A stretch of DNA of 64,000 bases from assembly GCF_918797505.1 (NCBI RefSeq), contig NC_092798.1:7515501-7579500 (forward strand), written 5' to 3'. This document shows, piece after piece, positions 22,601 through 36,100 of the stretch. Made by a program: the position numbers and the translations under genes. The notes under the pieces were generated by a model. It was not told where the DNA came from, made no database searches, and saw only the letters and a list, made by a program, of their open reading frames with translations. Positions within the stretch are counted from its first letter, which is position 1. Every line of letters starts with the position of its first letter. Source of the DNA: Bemisia tabaci. Taxonomy: Eukaryota > Arthropoda > Insecta > Hemiptera > Aleyrodidae.

Positions 22601-25600
22601 GCGCTCAACCTGCCGGCCGCCGGCTTCGGGCATTGAAGCCCGATGCTGGAGAGCCGACCGAGCCAGCCTCAAGCGCTGATGCTGAGGTTTGATGCTGGCT
22701 CATGGGCCTCAGCGGGCCTCAGCCTCTGAGGCCGGACCGTCGGCTTGCGGCCCGATACGGCCTTAATTTTCGGACCCGCCACCCAGCTTAATTACCGACG
22801 GGGCTGTCCCAGAAGACCGCGACCCTCGGACTCGGCGATGAATTCGCGGAACACCCCTTTGTTTACGTTTCCCATCGGCGCGGTGGCCCACGCCTCGTCT
22901 CATCGTCTCGCCAGGAGGACACCTCTTTTTCTCGCCGATCTCGTTTGAAATCGAAAGTCCCCCTTCCCCGGTCGAGAACTTGAGAAGTCGAGACGCTCAA
23001 TGAGACAGAGTATTAGGTTGGGTTGTGCAAGGGCCGCATGGACTTTGAAAAATAGAGGTCTTGTCGTTCCGTTTATTACTGGGGAGATTTGCCGTCTAGG
23101 AACACCCCCCCCCCCCCCCCCGGATCGTCTTCTCCGCATAAGTTGTCACTTTTTGCCTTTCTTCACAATTTGCAACAATAAGAAATGAAAAATAAAATAT
23201 TCAAATGAAATACAATAACTCTGATGAACTTTACAGGAAATTGTTTCAGGAAAGAGTGGGATTTTCTATAAAAAAAAGGCAACTGCAGACTTCAATTTTT
23301 TATGCCTTCTTTCACAGGTTATCTGAAGTCGCCAGATAATGCTGAAAATCAGCACTTTTCTTCAATTAAACCCATATTAAATATTCACATTTTGTGGCAC
23401 AACCTGGCAACTTTAAATCTACAGAAATGTTTCGATTCTTGAAGGGGCCAGATGCTCCGACAAGCATCGATTATTTAACATAGATTTAAATGGAGGAACA
23501 CCGGTGACCAAATTGTTGGATCCACTTTTGAGTTGCAGTATAATACTGCAACTTTTAAGGTTTTAAGAGGGGGGGGAAGGGGTAAAGTTTTATTATAAAC
23601 CGGAAATTTCCAGCCTTTGACATGGCAGATACGAATTTTCAAATCTAATTTATTGAGGATAAATTTTTTAAATGCAGAGTCCAAATTGTCAATTTTTAGG
23701 TAAAATTATAGCATATTTGGACGTATTTCTATCAAAGAGACCTATGTGTAGGTGAGAAAAATGGGATATGCTCGCTAGTTCTCTGGCCGTAAGAGTGAAT
23801 GAGAGTAGTAAAGCGCCAGTGACGTCAGCGGCAATGATGAAGCCCGGGCCGCCGGGCGCGAGGGGGAGCTCGTCGTCGGGGCGCTTTAACTCTTATGAGC
23901 CCTGTCCACAACGCTCTCGTCCCATCCTCGCGGCTCATGAATCCCGCATTCAGTTGGCACATAGTTCTGTATGATAGAATGTAATATCCCGCTTTTCCAA
24001 TTCTTCAAAAGTAATCACGCCCTCTTTTACATTGTTTCTTATGCAGATTTTTAGAGCACACCTCATATTTTTCACCTGCTCACAGTTCTGTTTGATAGAA
24101 ATACGTCCATTTTATCCCCTTCTTTTCGTAGAAGTCTTCTAGAAGTCATATGATCTGTTTTCAATAACTTAATAATGGGGTCATTGACCTACAGCTTCTC
24201 TCTCGTTGCCGGTCACATACCTTAAACTTTCACACCACTATACGAGGAATCGATGATTGTAACTTCATAGCTTGAAAAATGGGCTGCATTTTGCAATTTG
24301 GAACTAAAAATTCTAGCCCGGTTTAAAAACAACGTATGTGCCATTAGTTTCCCTATGCACATAAGTGTTTTTTCAGATGAGCCAGAATTTATAGCTCCGA
24401 ATTGCAAAATGCAGTTTGTTTTTGTTAAAGAGTAACTCTACGAAAGCATTAAGATAAGCATGAATGCTGCTGAAAAATTGTGGTATGTGGACGGAGTAAC
24501 GGGTTTGTCCGAGAAAACATCCTTATGAGAAACTGGGATTATTTTCAGACGTGCCTTACACAAATTCCGGTATATTTTTGACAGCGGAACCCAAAAAGGA
24601 CCTTCGTTTTAATGCATCATCTGCGAATTTTTTGAAAAATTAATTTCTTCCTGGGAAAGCTAAGTTTTAAACGGAAATGCCGATTTTTTTCTGGTTATAG
24701 GTAACCTTATTTACCAGCATGACCGCTCACACCTCTCTCGAATCACTTTACAACTTTCTAGCAACTTAGAAATAAGAATTATTTGTTGAAAAGTGCTGAT
24801 GAAATGGGAAATGTATGAAGAAAGTGAGCAAAAATGCAAAGGTTTAAAGCCAAAGCCCCCCCCCCCCCCCCCCCGGGAAAATTGAGTCCAAATCACAAGC
24901 GTAAAAAACGATTAAGAACTTTTAACATGAACGGAGGAAAGTAACAATAAAAAATTATAGGGCCCACTAGAGACTCAGGTGAATCCGACGTAGAGTGAAG
25001 AACTTTTAGAAATTTATTTATTTATTTTTAATTACCTACTGAAAAACCATTAATGATTAAAAAGAGACTCAATTAAGTAGAAGCATGGAAGGAAGAAGAA
25101 CCAAACGATAAAATGATCAAACGTATTCAGCAGAACCACATCAGAGATGGCCTACTTTTTATTTAAGTGGTAATTTTTCAGCCAAAACCAAGTAGGTAAT
25201 ATCCTGACTTAAAACGTCGTATGTATGTATTCTAGTTTTAGTTCCAAGAGAAAACTTGCAGCAACCTGAAGTGGGCTCAGGATAATTCTGTTTAAATCCG
25301 TTCAAATGTGAGGGAGTAACATTTTAGTGAGAGCGAAAGAAAGTTTAAAAAAACGGAGTAGCGCATGTTAAGGTAACGGAGGGTGCCTTGCTGCCTTGCC
25401 GTGCCGCGAGAAGCGCGAAGCGCTGAAATAAGTAGGCAGCTTATCCGCAAGCCTAGGACGCACAATGTGTAAGCGGATGTATCGCAACGAACTCGGAAGG
25501 TGGTGAATCTGTGGAAAGTGAGAGTGACGAAATGAAACCAGGAAGAGGGTGAACCGTCGAGGTGACCGCGGAGGAGAAGGGTTCTACAGGTGAGAGGACA

Positions 25601-28600
25601 GCGGGAGGGAGGAGGAAAGTTCTAAGAAGTGGACGCCGAGGAAGGGTTGAAAACACAGCCCCGTGCAATTAGCCGACCGGCAGCCGGGCCCGGGGAGCTG
25701 GCGTCCGACGCGTCTGCTAATTGAGGCCGCTAATTTTGATGCTGGACTCAGCATCAAAACTGATGCAGCATCAGAAAAGGAGCCGGGAGTCGGCTTCACC
25801 AGGTGAAGCCGCCTCAACGGCATATGCGCTCCCCCGGCGCACTGATCGAGGCGGCATGAAAGTCCGCGCCGGGCCTCCGCCTCGCGCGCCGATGCGGCTC
25901 CGTTTATGATGCTCCCTCAAACCTCAGCTCTAAATCCCTGCTGAACAGCGTAAATTCTGGAATTGCTCCCTGAAAATTCTGATTTTTTTACGGTTAGTCC
26001 TTAATTTTATGTAGTAAGTGCACTTTTTCCAAATTTTTCAAAGGTTTACTAATTTAAAACTAAATTGTATCACTGAGAATACATGTGAGTCGTTTAATTG
26101 GAAAATAACCCATCTCTAATTCTTTTAAATGTTGGTTTCATTCAGATCACCCAAAATCGATAAAACGTTTAGTCGCGTCGACTTTTTTTCAGCCGTGGCG
26201 GGCAGTTTGAAACAGTTGCAATATTCCATTTTTATTGGTCCTCTTTTCCCATGGGCAAATTTCCCGCCAAAATTGAAACGAAACCAACGCTACTCAGCGT
26301 TTTGTCGATTTTGGATGCTTGAATAAATACTTAAATAAGTGCTTTATATCAATTTCTTGCCAATAACGGGGATTTTATAGACTCCGCCATAAGTTCTCAA
26401 AAGAAAGGGTAAGAACATCACTCTATTAACGTATTCGGCCGTGCTAAGGGAAAACGCCGTATTTACCTTCAGGCGTTTTCAAATTTCATTTGATAAAACG
26501 TGAATCTCCTAGTAAACTTATAAATATTTCTCTTCTAATTTTTCGGTTAATTTTGTTCGCAATTTCACCCAAAGGTCTTTAAAAATTCAAGGAAAAATAT
26601 TTATTACTGTCCTTAAAAATGAACGTTTTATCGAAGGAAATTTGGCAACTCTTAAATGTTCATACGGCGTTCTTCCTTAGCACATCAGTATTGGCGTACG
26701 TCCATTTCACTTGAGCCCTGAAAAGCGTGGAGTTTTACAGACGACAGGGGTAATCTCGAAGAACAGTTACGTCTTTGAGTCAGCAAAGCATCAAATGGAC
26801 GTATTTCTGTCAAACGGAACTATGTGCATTATGATGTGAGCCCTGTTATGCATGTATTCTTATGGGTCTCAAGGCTCATGTCTTAATGCACATAGTTCCA
26901 TTTGACAGAAATACGTCCAAATGAATGGGCCGAGGACTCGTGCATCTGAGCTCACGCATAATTTAATTATCTCCAGAATCTCCTCAGATCGGCTAAGTAA
27001 CAATGTCACTGATCTATTACCTCTTGAGCTCTCGATTAGCGTGCTCGAAACGAGTTTGCCGCTAAAATAAACGACAGGTGGGAGCCATTAGCCGGAGGCA
27101 ATGTCCGGCGTTACAACGTCTTCTGCAAATAAAGTATACCTCACCGGAGTGAATGATTTTCGTCAGTGCGTGTATTAGCGTCCAGTTGGATGATCGGTAA
27201 CATTTTCAGAATATTTTTAAAGTATTATGTACATTTTGGATGGATCTCTAAATTGGAAAAATGGACGTATATATGCTTAAGGAACTATTGATAGACAATG
27301 TGCTCAGGATTTGCATGCTACGCACACAGTTTCCTTTATCTTTGATTTTAATTTATTTATACTTAGTTCCTTCCAGCATTGATACGTCCTAATAACTCTA
27401 ATTCTATATAAATAAGACGATTCTTGTAGTTGGATCAGAATCAGTCCAATCGTTCATGTTCGATTGGTCAAGTAGGAAGCTACTCGATTTTGAGAATGTG
27501 GTCGTTATTGTTCTTCTCGGTAACAAGTCAGAATTATAATTTCGATCGATAATACGATACGACAATACTGTCGTACTGAAAAACGTCGTATTAACATTTC
27601 AGACATCACCAAATATCTTCTCGAAAACAATGTATTTTTCTTCTTTTTTTTACGAAAATGGCTCATTTTCTTTACGATTTTCAAATGCAGTAGATTCAGT
27701 TGCGAAGAAACTCACTGAAAAATCGAGAGAAAGTTTCTCACATATTTCTTCAATAATAGTTATTCTTTCAAAGGAAATTTGGCAACATCTAAAAAGACTC
27801 ATACGGCGCTCCTTCTGCAGAATGGTGCAGAGCGGTGAAGAGAACCCCTTGATACAACTATTCGAACTCCGAGGATGTCTGTGTTGCAGACACACTGAAT
27901 TGAAGGCGCTATGGATGTGTTTCCCACGCTGCAAATATTGTGATGTGCAAAACAAGCTTTTATGAGTAACTTGCGAGGAACCACCGATAAAATGGAAGAG
28001 TGCCGAACTGTTCCTTGCTACTATACTACCTCCCGATAAACGTCTTTAGCTACAATAACGACAAAACATCAGCATTTTGGGGAGGCACATAGAAAAGGTT
28101 GCTGTTTTAGCAGGAACTGACTTATTGTATTGGACTAAAAGCCGAGCATCGCATTTTGTATAATTTTTCATCTTAGATTAGCGGCGAATTATCGTGAGAA
28201 AAACTGCCCGCGGACGCGGTGAATTTGAAAAAAACGCCTTGAGAACTGCGCTATTATTGCGTTAGGGAGTAAACATTAGACTTTTCTGATGTGTTCAACG
28301 AGATTTTTACGCAATTTTATTCGTGGTAAATTCACTCATTTAGCGTAATCTCTTGTGTGCAACATCAAGCTGATTATTGAAATTGATGGACAAAGCGATA
28401 GACGAATAAGACAAAGGGAAAATGAAGCTATCCTATTTGAGTAAGGTGGTTGCAGTGAAAGATTGAGGTAAGTAATAGAATTGGATTGCATTTTGCAAAA
28501 AAGGAACCACTAGCATTGCAATGTTGCTGAGATTGTGCAACTTCTTTTGTCTCGGTGAAAAAAACCGATTATCCATTAATAGTTTCTATTTTACTCGCTA

Positions 28601-30101
28601 AAAACTGTAAATTTAGGACAAAAATTACCATCTAAATTTCATAGTTTTTCACGAGCTCCGCAATTTTATTGCAAAAGATGAAGTTGCACAATCTTAGCAT
28701 CATTGCAATGCTAGTGGTTCCTTTTTGCAAAATGCAATCCAATTACGAGCGGCGACCCACGAGAGACCCCTCATCAGTTAGTCCATCCATCCCTTTTAGT
28801 CCAAAAGAAACATCTGCACCAATAGGATTGCTCCATTGTCCGTTTCCCTCTTTTTTTCTATCGCCTTGTCTATCAATTTCAATAATCAGCTCACTGGTGA
28901 ACTTAACGTGATTTTCGTGCAATTTCGTTTCAACCAATAGTTTCGCTTTTCCATTTGTCTCTTTTGTCCATCGCTTTGTCTTTTTTCAACAATCAACCCG
29001 CTGTTGCCCTGGTAAAAATTGGCGACAGGAGCTGCGTTTCAAAATACCATAGGAATTCTTATAGCCGACTAAAGAAGGCTATTGAAAATCATATAGCTGG
29101 CTGTAGAAAGCGGAACAAATCATATAGCCGGGCTATACGAAGCTATAAAAAATCATACAGTCGGGCTATAGTTCCTATCGCCGGGCTTTACACTTTATCA
29201 CCATTGGCTATAAAAGGCTATAAGAAACTGTGTAGAAATTCGTGTGCTTTGGAAATCATTAAGTTTGATATGGAACTACCTTAATATTTACAAAACACAC
29301 GTTATATTTTCCTTTAAAATATATTTTTTTTCATCAATTAAAATGAGAATAATCCATGCAGAGTGTGCAAACATTTCAAAATCATGAGTTGAAAAACGCT
29401 GACTCCGCCAGATTAAATATTAGAGCCTAGCACAAAGCGGAGCGGCGACGCACTGGCGCCTACAAACCTAACAGGGATACTTCACGCATTGCGCAAACGC
29501 GCATTGACGCCTACAAACCTAACAGGGATACTTCACGCATTGCGGGTGTGATCATCAAGATTTTCGTGCGATTTTACTCGTAAATTTTACTCATTTGGTG
29601 AAATCTCTTGTGCGTAGAAGACACTACCGAAAACATAGTGAAGTTGATTTAACATTCTGGATGTAAAAACGGTGTGCGAGAACTCAAAAAATGCTGAATT
29701 ACCCGCCATATTAGTTAGTTTTACATCTTGACATTGCAAAAGTACTGCTGTAGCTGTTAGTTCAGCGTTTTGTGAGTTCTGGCACACTTTTTTTTACATC
29801 CGGAATGTTAAATCAACCTCACTTTTTTTTCGGTAACACATTTCACGTCATAGTTAGGTTAATATTATATATGGTTAGGTTAATATTATGAATAATTATT
29901 CGTATTGACTAATTAACCCATCAATTTATCAGACCTGGGACTTCATATGGACCGAAATGTTTATGATTTTATACTCTCTATTGATTTTATGATTAAGATA
30001 TGATTAATCTCTCATTATTTAGCTACTCACATACTTGAGTTCTCAAGTGCGACTTTTCTTTTGAATATTTGTAGACTGAATGTTATATATATTTTCTATG
30101 A

Positions 30102-30145
<44 letters not shown>

Positions 30146-33100
30146 ACATTTCACGTAGGACGAGGAAAACATTTAAAAAATGTCGAAATTCAATACACCA
30201 CCCCTTTATTTAATGCCGTTTTATTTATTTAATTTTTATTTTGAGGTAAAACGGCAACCGCGAGCGGAATGGGCAGTAGCCACGAGGCGCTAGCGCAAGG
30301 TGAGAAAACGGGCGAGGAGCGCGGTTATACGGTGTAAACGCGGATCATGCCCGTTTCCTCCCGTTAATCGGGATTCTGCTCCAACTCGGAGATTAAAAGA
30401 TGTAGCCGGTCTTGACCGACATTTTAATTGTTTCGCGCGCGCCGCCGGCCGCCGCTGCCACTGCCTACTCGCCATCGCTCCTTCTTCTTCTTCTTCTTCT
30501 TCTTCTTCTTTTCAAACCAACCTTCTTCTTCCTTTCCCTCCCCGAAGAATATTCAATCACATTTTTCCACGGCGATAAATTATCAAGCTCGTCAGCGCAG
30601 CGGCGCGGTGAGATGCTCAGTAGTCGATAAATTCGGCTTAAGTGCTTGAGTAAACATTATCGCTTTTAAGCTGAAATAACTCATCTATCTACCTATACTG
30701 CCGAGCTAAGGAAAAACGCCAGATGAACCTTCAGACGTTGCCAAATTTCCTCCAATAAAAATCGAATTTACTGAGAAAATAGCGAATATTTGTTTCCAAA
30801 ATTTTCACTTAATGGTTTAGGTACGCAATTAAATCTAAGATGTCTGAAAGTTTCAAGGGAACATATAAACATGTAATTTCGTTAAAATTACATGTTTTAT
30901 CGAAGGAAATTTGGCAACTCTCGAATGTTCATGCGGCGTTCTTCCTTAGCACGGCAGTGTAATTCGGTGTCGGGCCCATGCACGATTCGTCTTTTTTTAA
31001 AAAAAAAGAACGTGACTACATCTCAATGTTGCCAAATTTTCCCGCGTGAATTGCATTTTTGCTTAGAGAATTTTTGAAAATTCTTGCTGAAAATTTCACT
31101 TGTTTTTCTCCTGATCTCATGCAAAAATTAGACAAATTTTCGATTAAAATTATGTAGGTTTATCCTCGTAAAAAAAATCGAATTTTTGATGTCAATTTTG
31201 CAACCTTGGAATGGATTTACGTTCTCTCGTGCGAGAAACGATCGCGGGTTGCTCGAGGATTGACCGTTGCCGAGGTTCAAGCTATAATTTGGATGGATGT
31301 TGCGTTCGGCTTGACGATTTAAATCTATTTCGGCTAGACAACGAATGGACATACAAGACGATCAGTAGGCTGATTTGCATAGTTTATTGGATGTCTTTCA
31401 GCGTGGACGAGATATATCTATTTGCTTCAGGAGATTTTGATACCGCGTATTTGCTGGGGCAATGCGATGAGAAGATACGAAGTTTTTTCCTTGAGTTTTA
31501 ATGCAGACGGATAGCGATTGCTTATTAGTAATCAATTAATGACTCACGTGGAAAAATGCGTATCTCAAGTGGATAAAAGAAAGCATGGAGGAACCAACCC
31601 AAATTTAGATAAAAATTAATTAAAAGCAACAGTAAGAGCTTTTTTAAACTTAACTAACCAAGTATTCTTTCCCATCAAAAATACCAAAAAAAGCATGAGG
31701 TTTTTTAATATTTAATTAAATGTACAACTGGAAGCATTTAAGGTTGAAAAAATTTAAATTTTTGAAAATTTCTTTTCCATTGTGAGTCGTACGGAATCAT
31801 GAAACTTCAAGCTTCAATCAGTTTCCATCGATGCTGTCGGTATGGTATTCTCTTACTAAAGGGTCAATGGAGCCTTCTCAGAATTCTCGCTTCCGTTCTA
31901 TGTTTTACGTAAAACTTACGGATACTGCCGTGAGAATTAATGAGAAAATATTATTTTGAAAAGTATCAAATATTTACAGAAAATTTAACGATTCAAATTG
32001 GGCAAATATTCTAGAAACATTAAATTTAAAACGATAATTTTTAGCGTTGCAGATGCAGGTGTGCGTTCCTTAAAGTAAAAAGTTGTTTGAGTTGATCGCA
32101 TATTTCATCGGACGGTCAGTGCCGTTTTCAGCGCTTGTCAAAATTCATTAGTGAACGCCTTGTGAGGGTATGACCTCTCAAAGGTCACTTCCGGGGTGAG
32201 ATGGATTATCTCTTTTATTTTATTATTATGAAATCTTCTCAGGTTCTTTGAAAGTCTTATTTTTTTCCATTTTAGCGCTTTAGGTGGTCTGATCTGTGAG
32301 CAGTATCATAAATCATACAGAAAAACCAACAAAATGTTTTTATTGAAATTTCTAGCGGCATTGCTATGGACTTATAGAAAATTACACAAATTTTCGAATG
32401 TTGATGATGATTGATCTATTATTAATCTATTAATAATTGATATAACGGCGAAGAAGTAATATCTTGTAGCGAAATGCAGTGATGTTTCGATTGTCTGTGT
32501 GGATGGATCGAGAGACAACTTTATGATTTAAAAAAAAAAAAATAATAAAAAAAATAAGAATACTCTGAAATACAAAAATGAAACATAAAATGCACAATCT
32601 TTTTTTTAGGTTTGTATTGTTGACGAGGAGAATGAAACTTACTGAAAGTTAAAACATTATTTCCGCGACGATAAATTGTGTTTTGAAAAAAAAAAAAAAA
32701 ATTCTTTAGATCATGCGGAATGTTCATGAAATTTAAAACATAATAATCAATCAAATAATTATTATCAACGGTTGCTTATAATTTGAACTTTCAGATAGAT
32801 CGACTGACGTTGACGTTGACGTTGACTGACAACGTCGAGAGACTCTAGGCAGTTGGCATTTTTCTATTTCCATCATCGTTATGAACCAAGCTTCTCTCAG
32901 CACCTACAATGTGGATTTATGATCGAGGAAAATAATCTACCTTTGACTGCCTGCGAAAAAGCGTTTCATCATCCGGTTCAAGGGCTGAAGGAACCCAGCG
33001 CCGTGCAAAGTGCAGGCATTTACCGGCACCGAGCTGTTCGCGCGACCTTGCAAAAACCGATGACGTATGTCAGTCCGAGTAAATTGAGGTAGATGTAATG

Positions 33101-36100
33101 AGTACAACGGGGCTCTGATTGGCTGATAGCCTCGGGCGCCATTAACGTACTGCACATAAAACGTGACTTGGGTGAACCTCTATGATATGTCGGGACGGGG
33201 AGCAGAAAGATTTGTCCAGATCTTTATCCATAAACCTACAAATAATCGACGGGGGCCGGGGACCCATCGAGCCATTGCGAAATGCTTCGGTTCAAAATTT
33301 GTAGTAGATTAATTTTGATTTTATAACCCTCCGGAATCGATGTGTTAGTTTTATTATTTTTTACTCTTTGTTTTCAAACTCTCCAACTTCTTTTAACAAA
33401 TTTTTAAACGAGAAGTCAAAGCTCATAATTGAAGCAAGGACTTGAACATGTCCGCGCGTTATTCGCAGATACTGGGGCAATCATGCTTTTGTCAGTGGAT
33501 GGATTGAACCAGAAAACTGTATTTTACGTTGTCTTAACTCCATCTCGTTTTTACACAGAGATTTAAAAAACTTTGCGTCTCAAAAATTTCTCTGAGTTCT
33601 CCTCAGATTTTGAAGCTCATATATCTACAACATCTCATGTTCAACATGAGGAAGAATGAGACATTTGGTCCGGTGTATATGTATATTTAGGCTGAATTTG
33701 ATTCAATTCGTGCGATTACTGTAAGCTCTTTGAGTCCCAAAATGTTCATTTCATCCCTAGTCGCTTAGTCAAAAGAAGAAGCGAGAATGTCGTCTTGAGT
33801 GGGAAGAGATTGAAAATCAGTAAAATTGTTTGCACGTAACCGGAAAATTTAATAAAAATCAGCCGAACTGTTTTTACGTTGTCTAACTCTCCGCGATATT
33901 TCATTGTATTTTATACATCAATGGTGAAACTCCCAGAGCACGTATCTCAGTTTGCGACAATGCAGACTTCCTGACATCCTTTATTTTCAAATGGAAAACT
34001 ATACTCGTCGTCAAATCTTAAAAACTTCCATGATTTCCCTTTCTGTGCGAAGCAAACTCTTAGAAAACGTCAAGGAAAGATGTAGATTTGTTCTCCTTTA
34101 CAAAAACAAAACAGGAGAGGAAATTTTTAAATACCGCAAAGAGTTACGTGGTTATGGAGTTTTGCCGTCATATATGCCTTTTAGGAAAACTGAACAATAT
34201 AACGCCTTGAAACTTTTCGTAAATACTCCCGAGATTACGGAGAATCAGGTGTAAAGGCAAAGAGTTACATCGTTTTTTGTAAGAAAAAAATGAAACATGA
34301 CAGAAAATTTAGACGACTGATAGAGTTAGGCTGATTCTGGTGAATGCTATTCAGTCTACTGATGAGCCTCCTCTACAATCAAGTTCCAGACTCTTAATCA
34401 TTATATCAGAGACTGCTGAACTCATAGGAGATGCGATTAATCTAAACTTGACAACACTGGAAAGTTTCTCGTAAAACTTTAAAACGGAAATCTAGAGAAA
34501 AAAATTCCACTGTCAGTTTTTTCTTTAGAAGGTTCCAGCAAAGCTGCGGCCGTGGCCGCAACACAACGGTTTGACCGAATCGTCCGCGATCATTAACCTC
34601 TGATTGGCGGGGCGAACCAAAATCTCGTCTCAATATTTTAACGATGGAAATGTTTTTCGTTAAAGTGCTATTCCACGAATCTTCCTCTTCTCTAAGAAAC
34701 TTTTTTAAGAAAATGAGGGATGCGTTTGACCGCACGGGAGAGGTCCATCGACAATCATCATTTGTCTGAGGGTCGCCGGTCGCCTCTACGCCATTAAAAT
34801 TTCGATTAAAATTAATTCTGTCTGCTCATCTCTGAAAGCTGACTTTAACGAGAGTGGGCCCTAGGCAAAAGAGCTCTTGTCAAATGGTGCAAAGAGCTCA
34901 TTTTCTAATGGGAATTTATAATGTCGATGTTGTGTAATTTGTCCGTATCACAGGAATTCGAACTTCTATGTGTCGCTTAACTAAATCTTACGTCTGCTAA
35001 AAAGGTGTTGGTAAAAAAAAGTTTTTCGTCAACGTGGAGCGCAAAATATCAAATCCTTGAGGGTCAGCGTGAACCAGACATCGTACCTAATTAACATCAC
35101 TGAAAACTGTAGCCTTTGCAACATGCATGCCCCAAAAAACCTAGAACATCTGTAATTGGACTGCCCATCATATAAAAACATTAAAGAGCACTATCTATCC
35201 ACAAGAGCTAAACTCAATTCTATAGGACTCGGAATTAGACGCCTTAAAATGACTTTTATGCCTATAGACTGTGTCACACTATCAAAATACTCCATCAAAA
35301 TGTCAAAGTCAAGTGCTGTGAAACCAAGTCATCGAATAAGCCAATCATAACACCTGACCTTGATAATTTGATGGCTATGGATAGTGGGACACAGGCTTAT
35401 GTTTCCTATGCCCTAATCATTCGTGCATTTATAATAAATGAGTAAAATGTATGTTAAGTGGAGTTTTGCTTGTGTGCGCAAGATTATGATTGTAAATTTG
35501 TATGAAATTGTCCGTTTCAACCCCGCCCCCCCCTTAATAAATCCAACCACGATGATAAAGGTAAAGTAAATTATTTTATTCACACTCAACGCATCTTTAG
35601 TGCATTCCGTAAACTTAAACGCTCCCGACGCACACTGGATCGAGTCAAAAGGAGAGGTCGGACAAAATTTGGAGACTTTAAACGCCTATAACTCCGTTTA
35701 TATAAAGTTTAAGGGTCTGAAATTGACTTAGTTGGTTTCCTCGTAAAATTTTCTTCAAGCAGCACCCTTTATAATTTAAAATATAACGAACTAAACATCA
35801 AAATTTGCAGTTTTAGTACAAAATGTCATGTCCGACCTCTCTGACTGACTCGATCTACTGTGCGACGTGCACTGGTAAAAAAAAACCTCTTGGTTCAAGA
35901 GTGCAGTTTCTTGTCGCCGGATTTAAGAGTCTAGACTCTTGTTTCAAGCGGATTTTGAATTGAGTCAATGCAAAATCCGCTTGAAACAAGAGTTCAAGAC
36001 TCTTAAATCCGGCGACAAGAAACTGCACTCTTAAGTCAATGCACCGCGGCATTGGTCCAGGAGGTATTTTTTACCAGTGTGACCTTGACGCCACGAGACT

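Noticed and set aside
27630..27965. 111-aa frame (+) and 101-aa frame (-) over the same DNA
   Set aside because: Both lie in MITE A9 and a neighbouring repeat; no motif, overlapping shadows.
30290..30649. Four overlapping frames of 61-92 residues
   Set aside because: Produced by GC-rich composition and a CTT microsatellite; Ser/Phe/Leu runs only.
32806..32836. TGACGT repeats considered as a CRE-type enhancer
   Set aside because: Short simple repeat with no promoter context.
33952..34254. 100-aa frame (+)
   Set aside because: Inside repeat G1, whose other copies do not keep the frame open.
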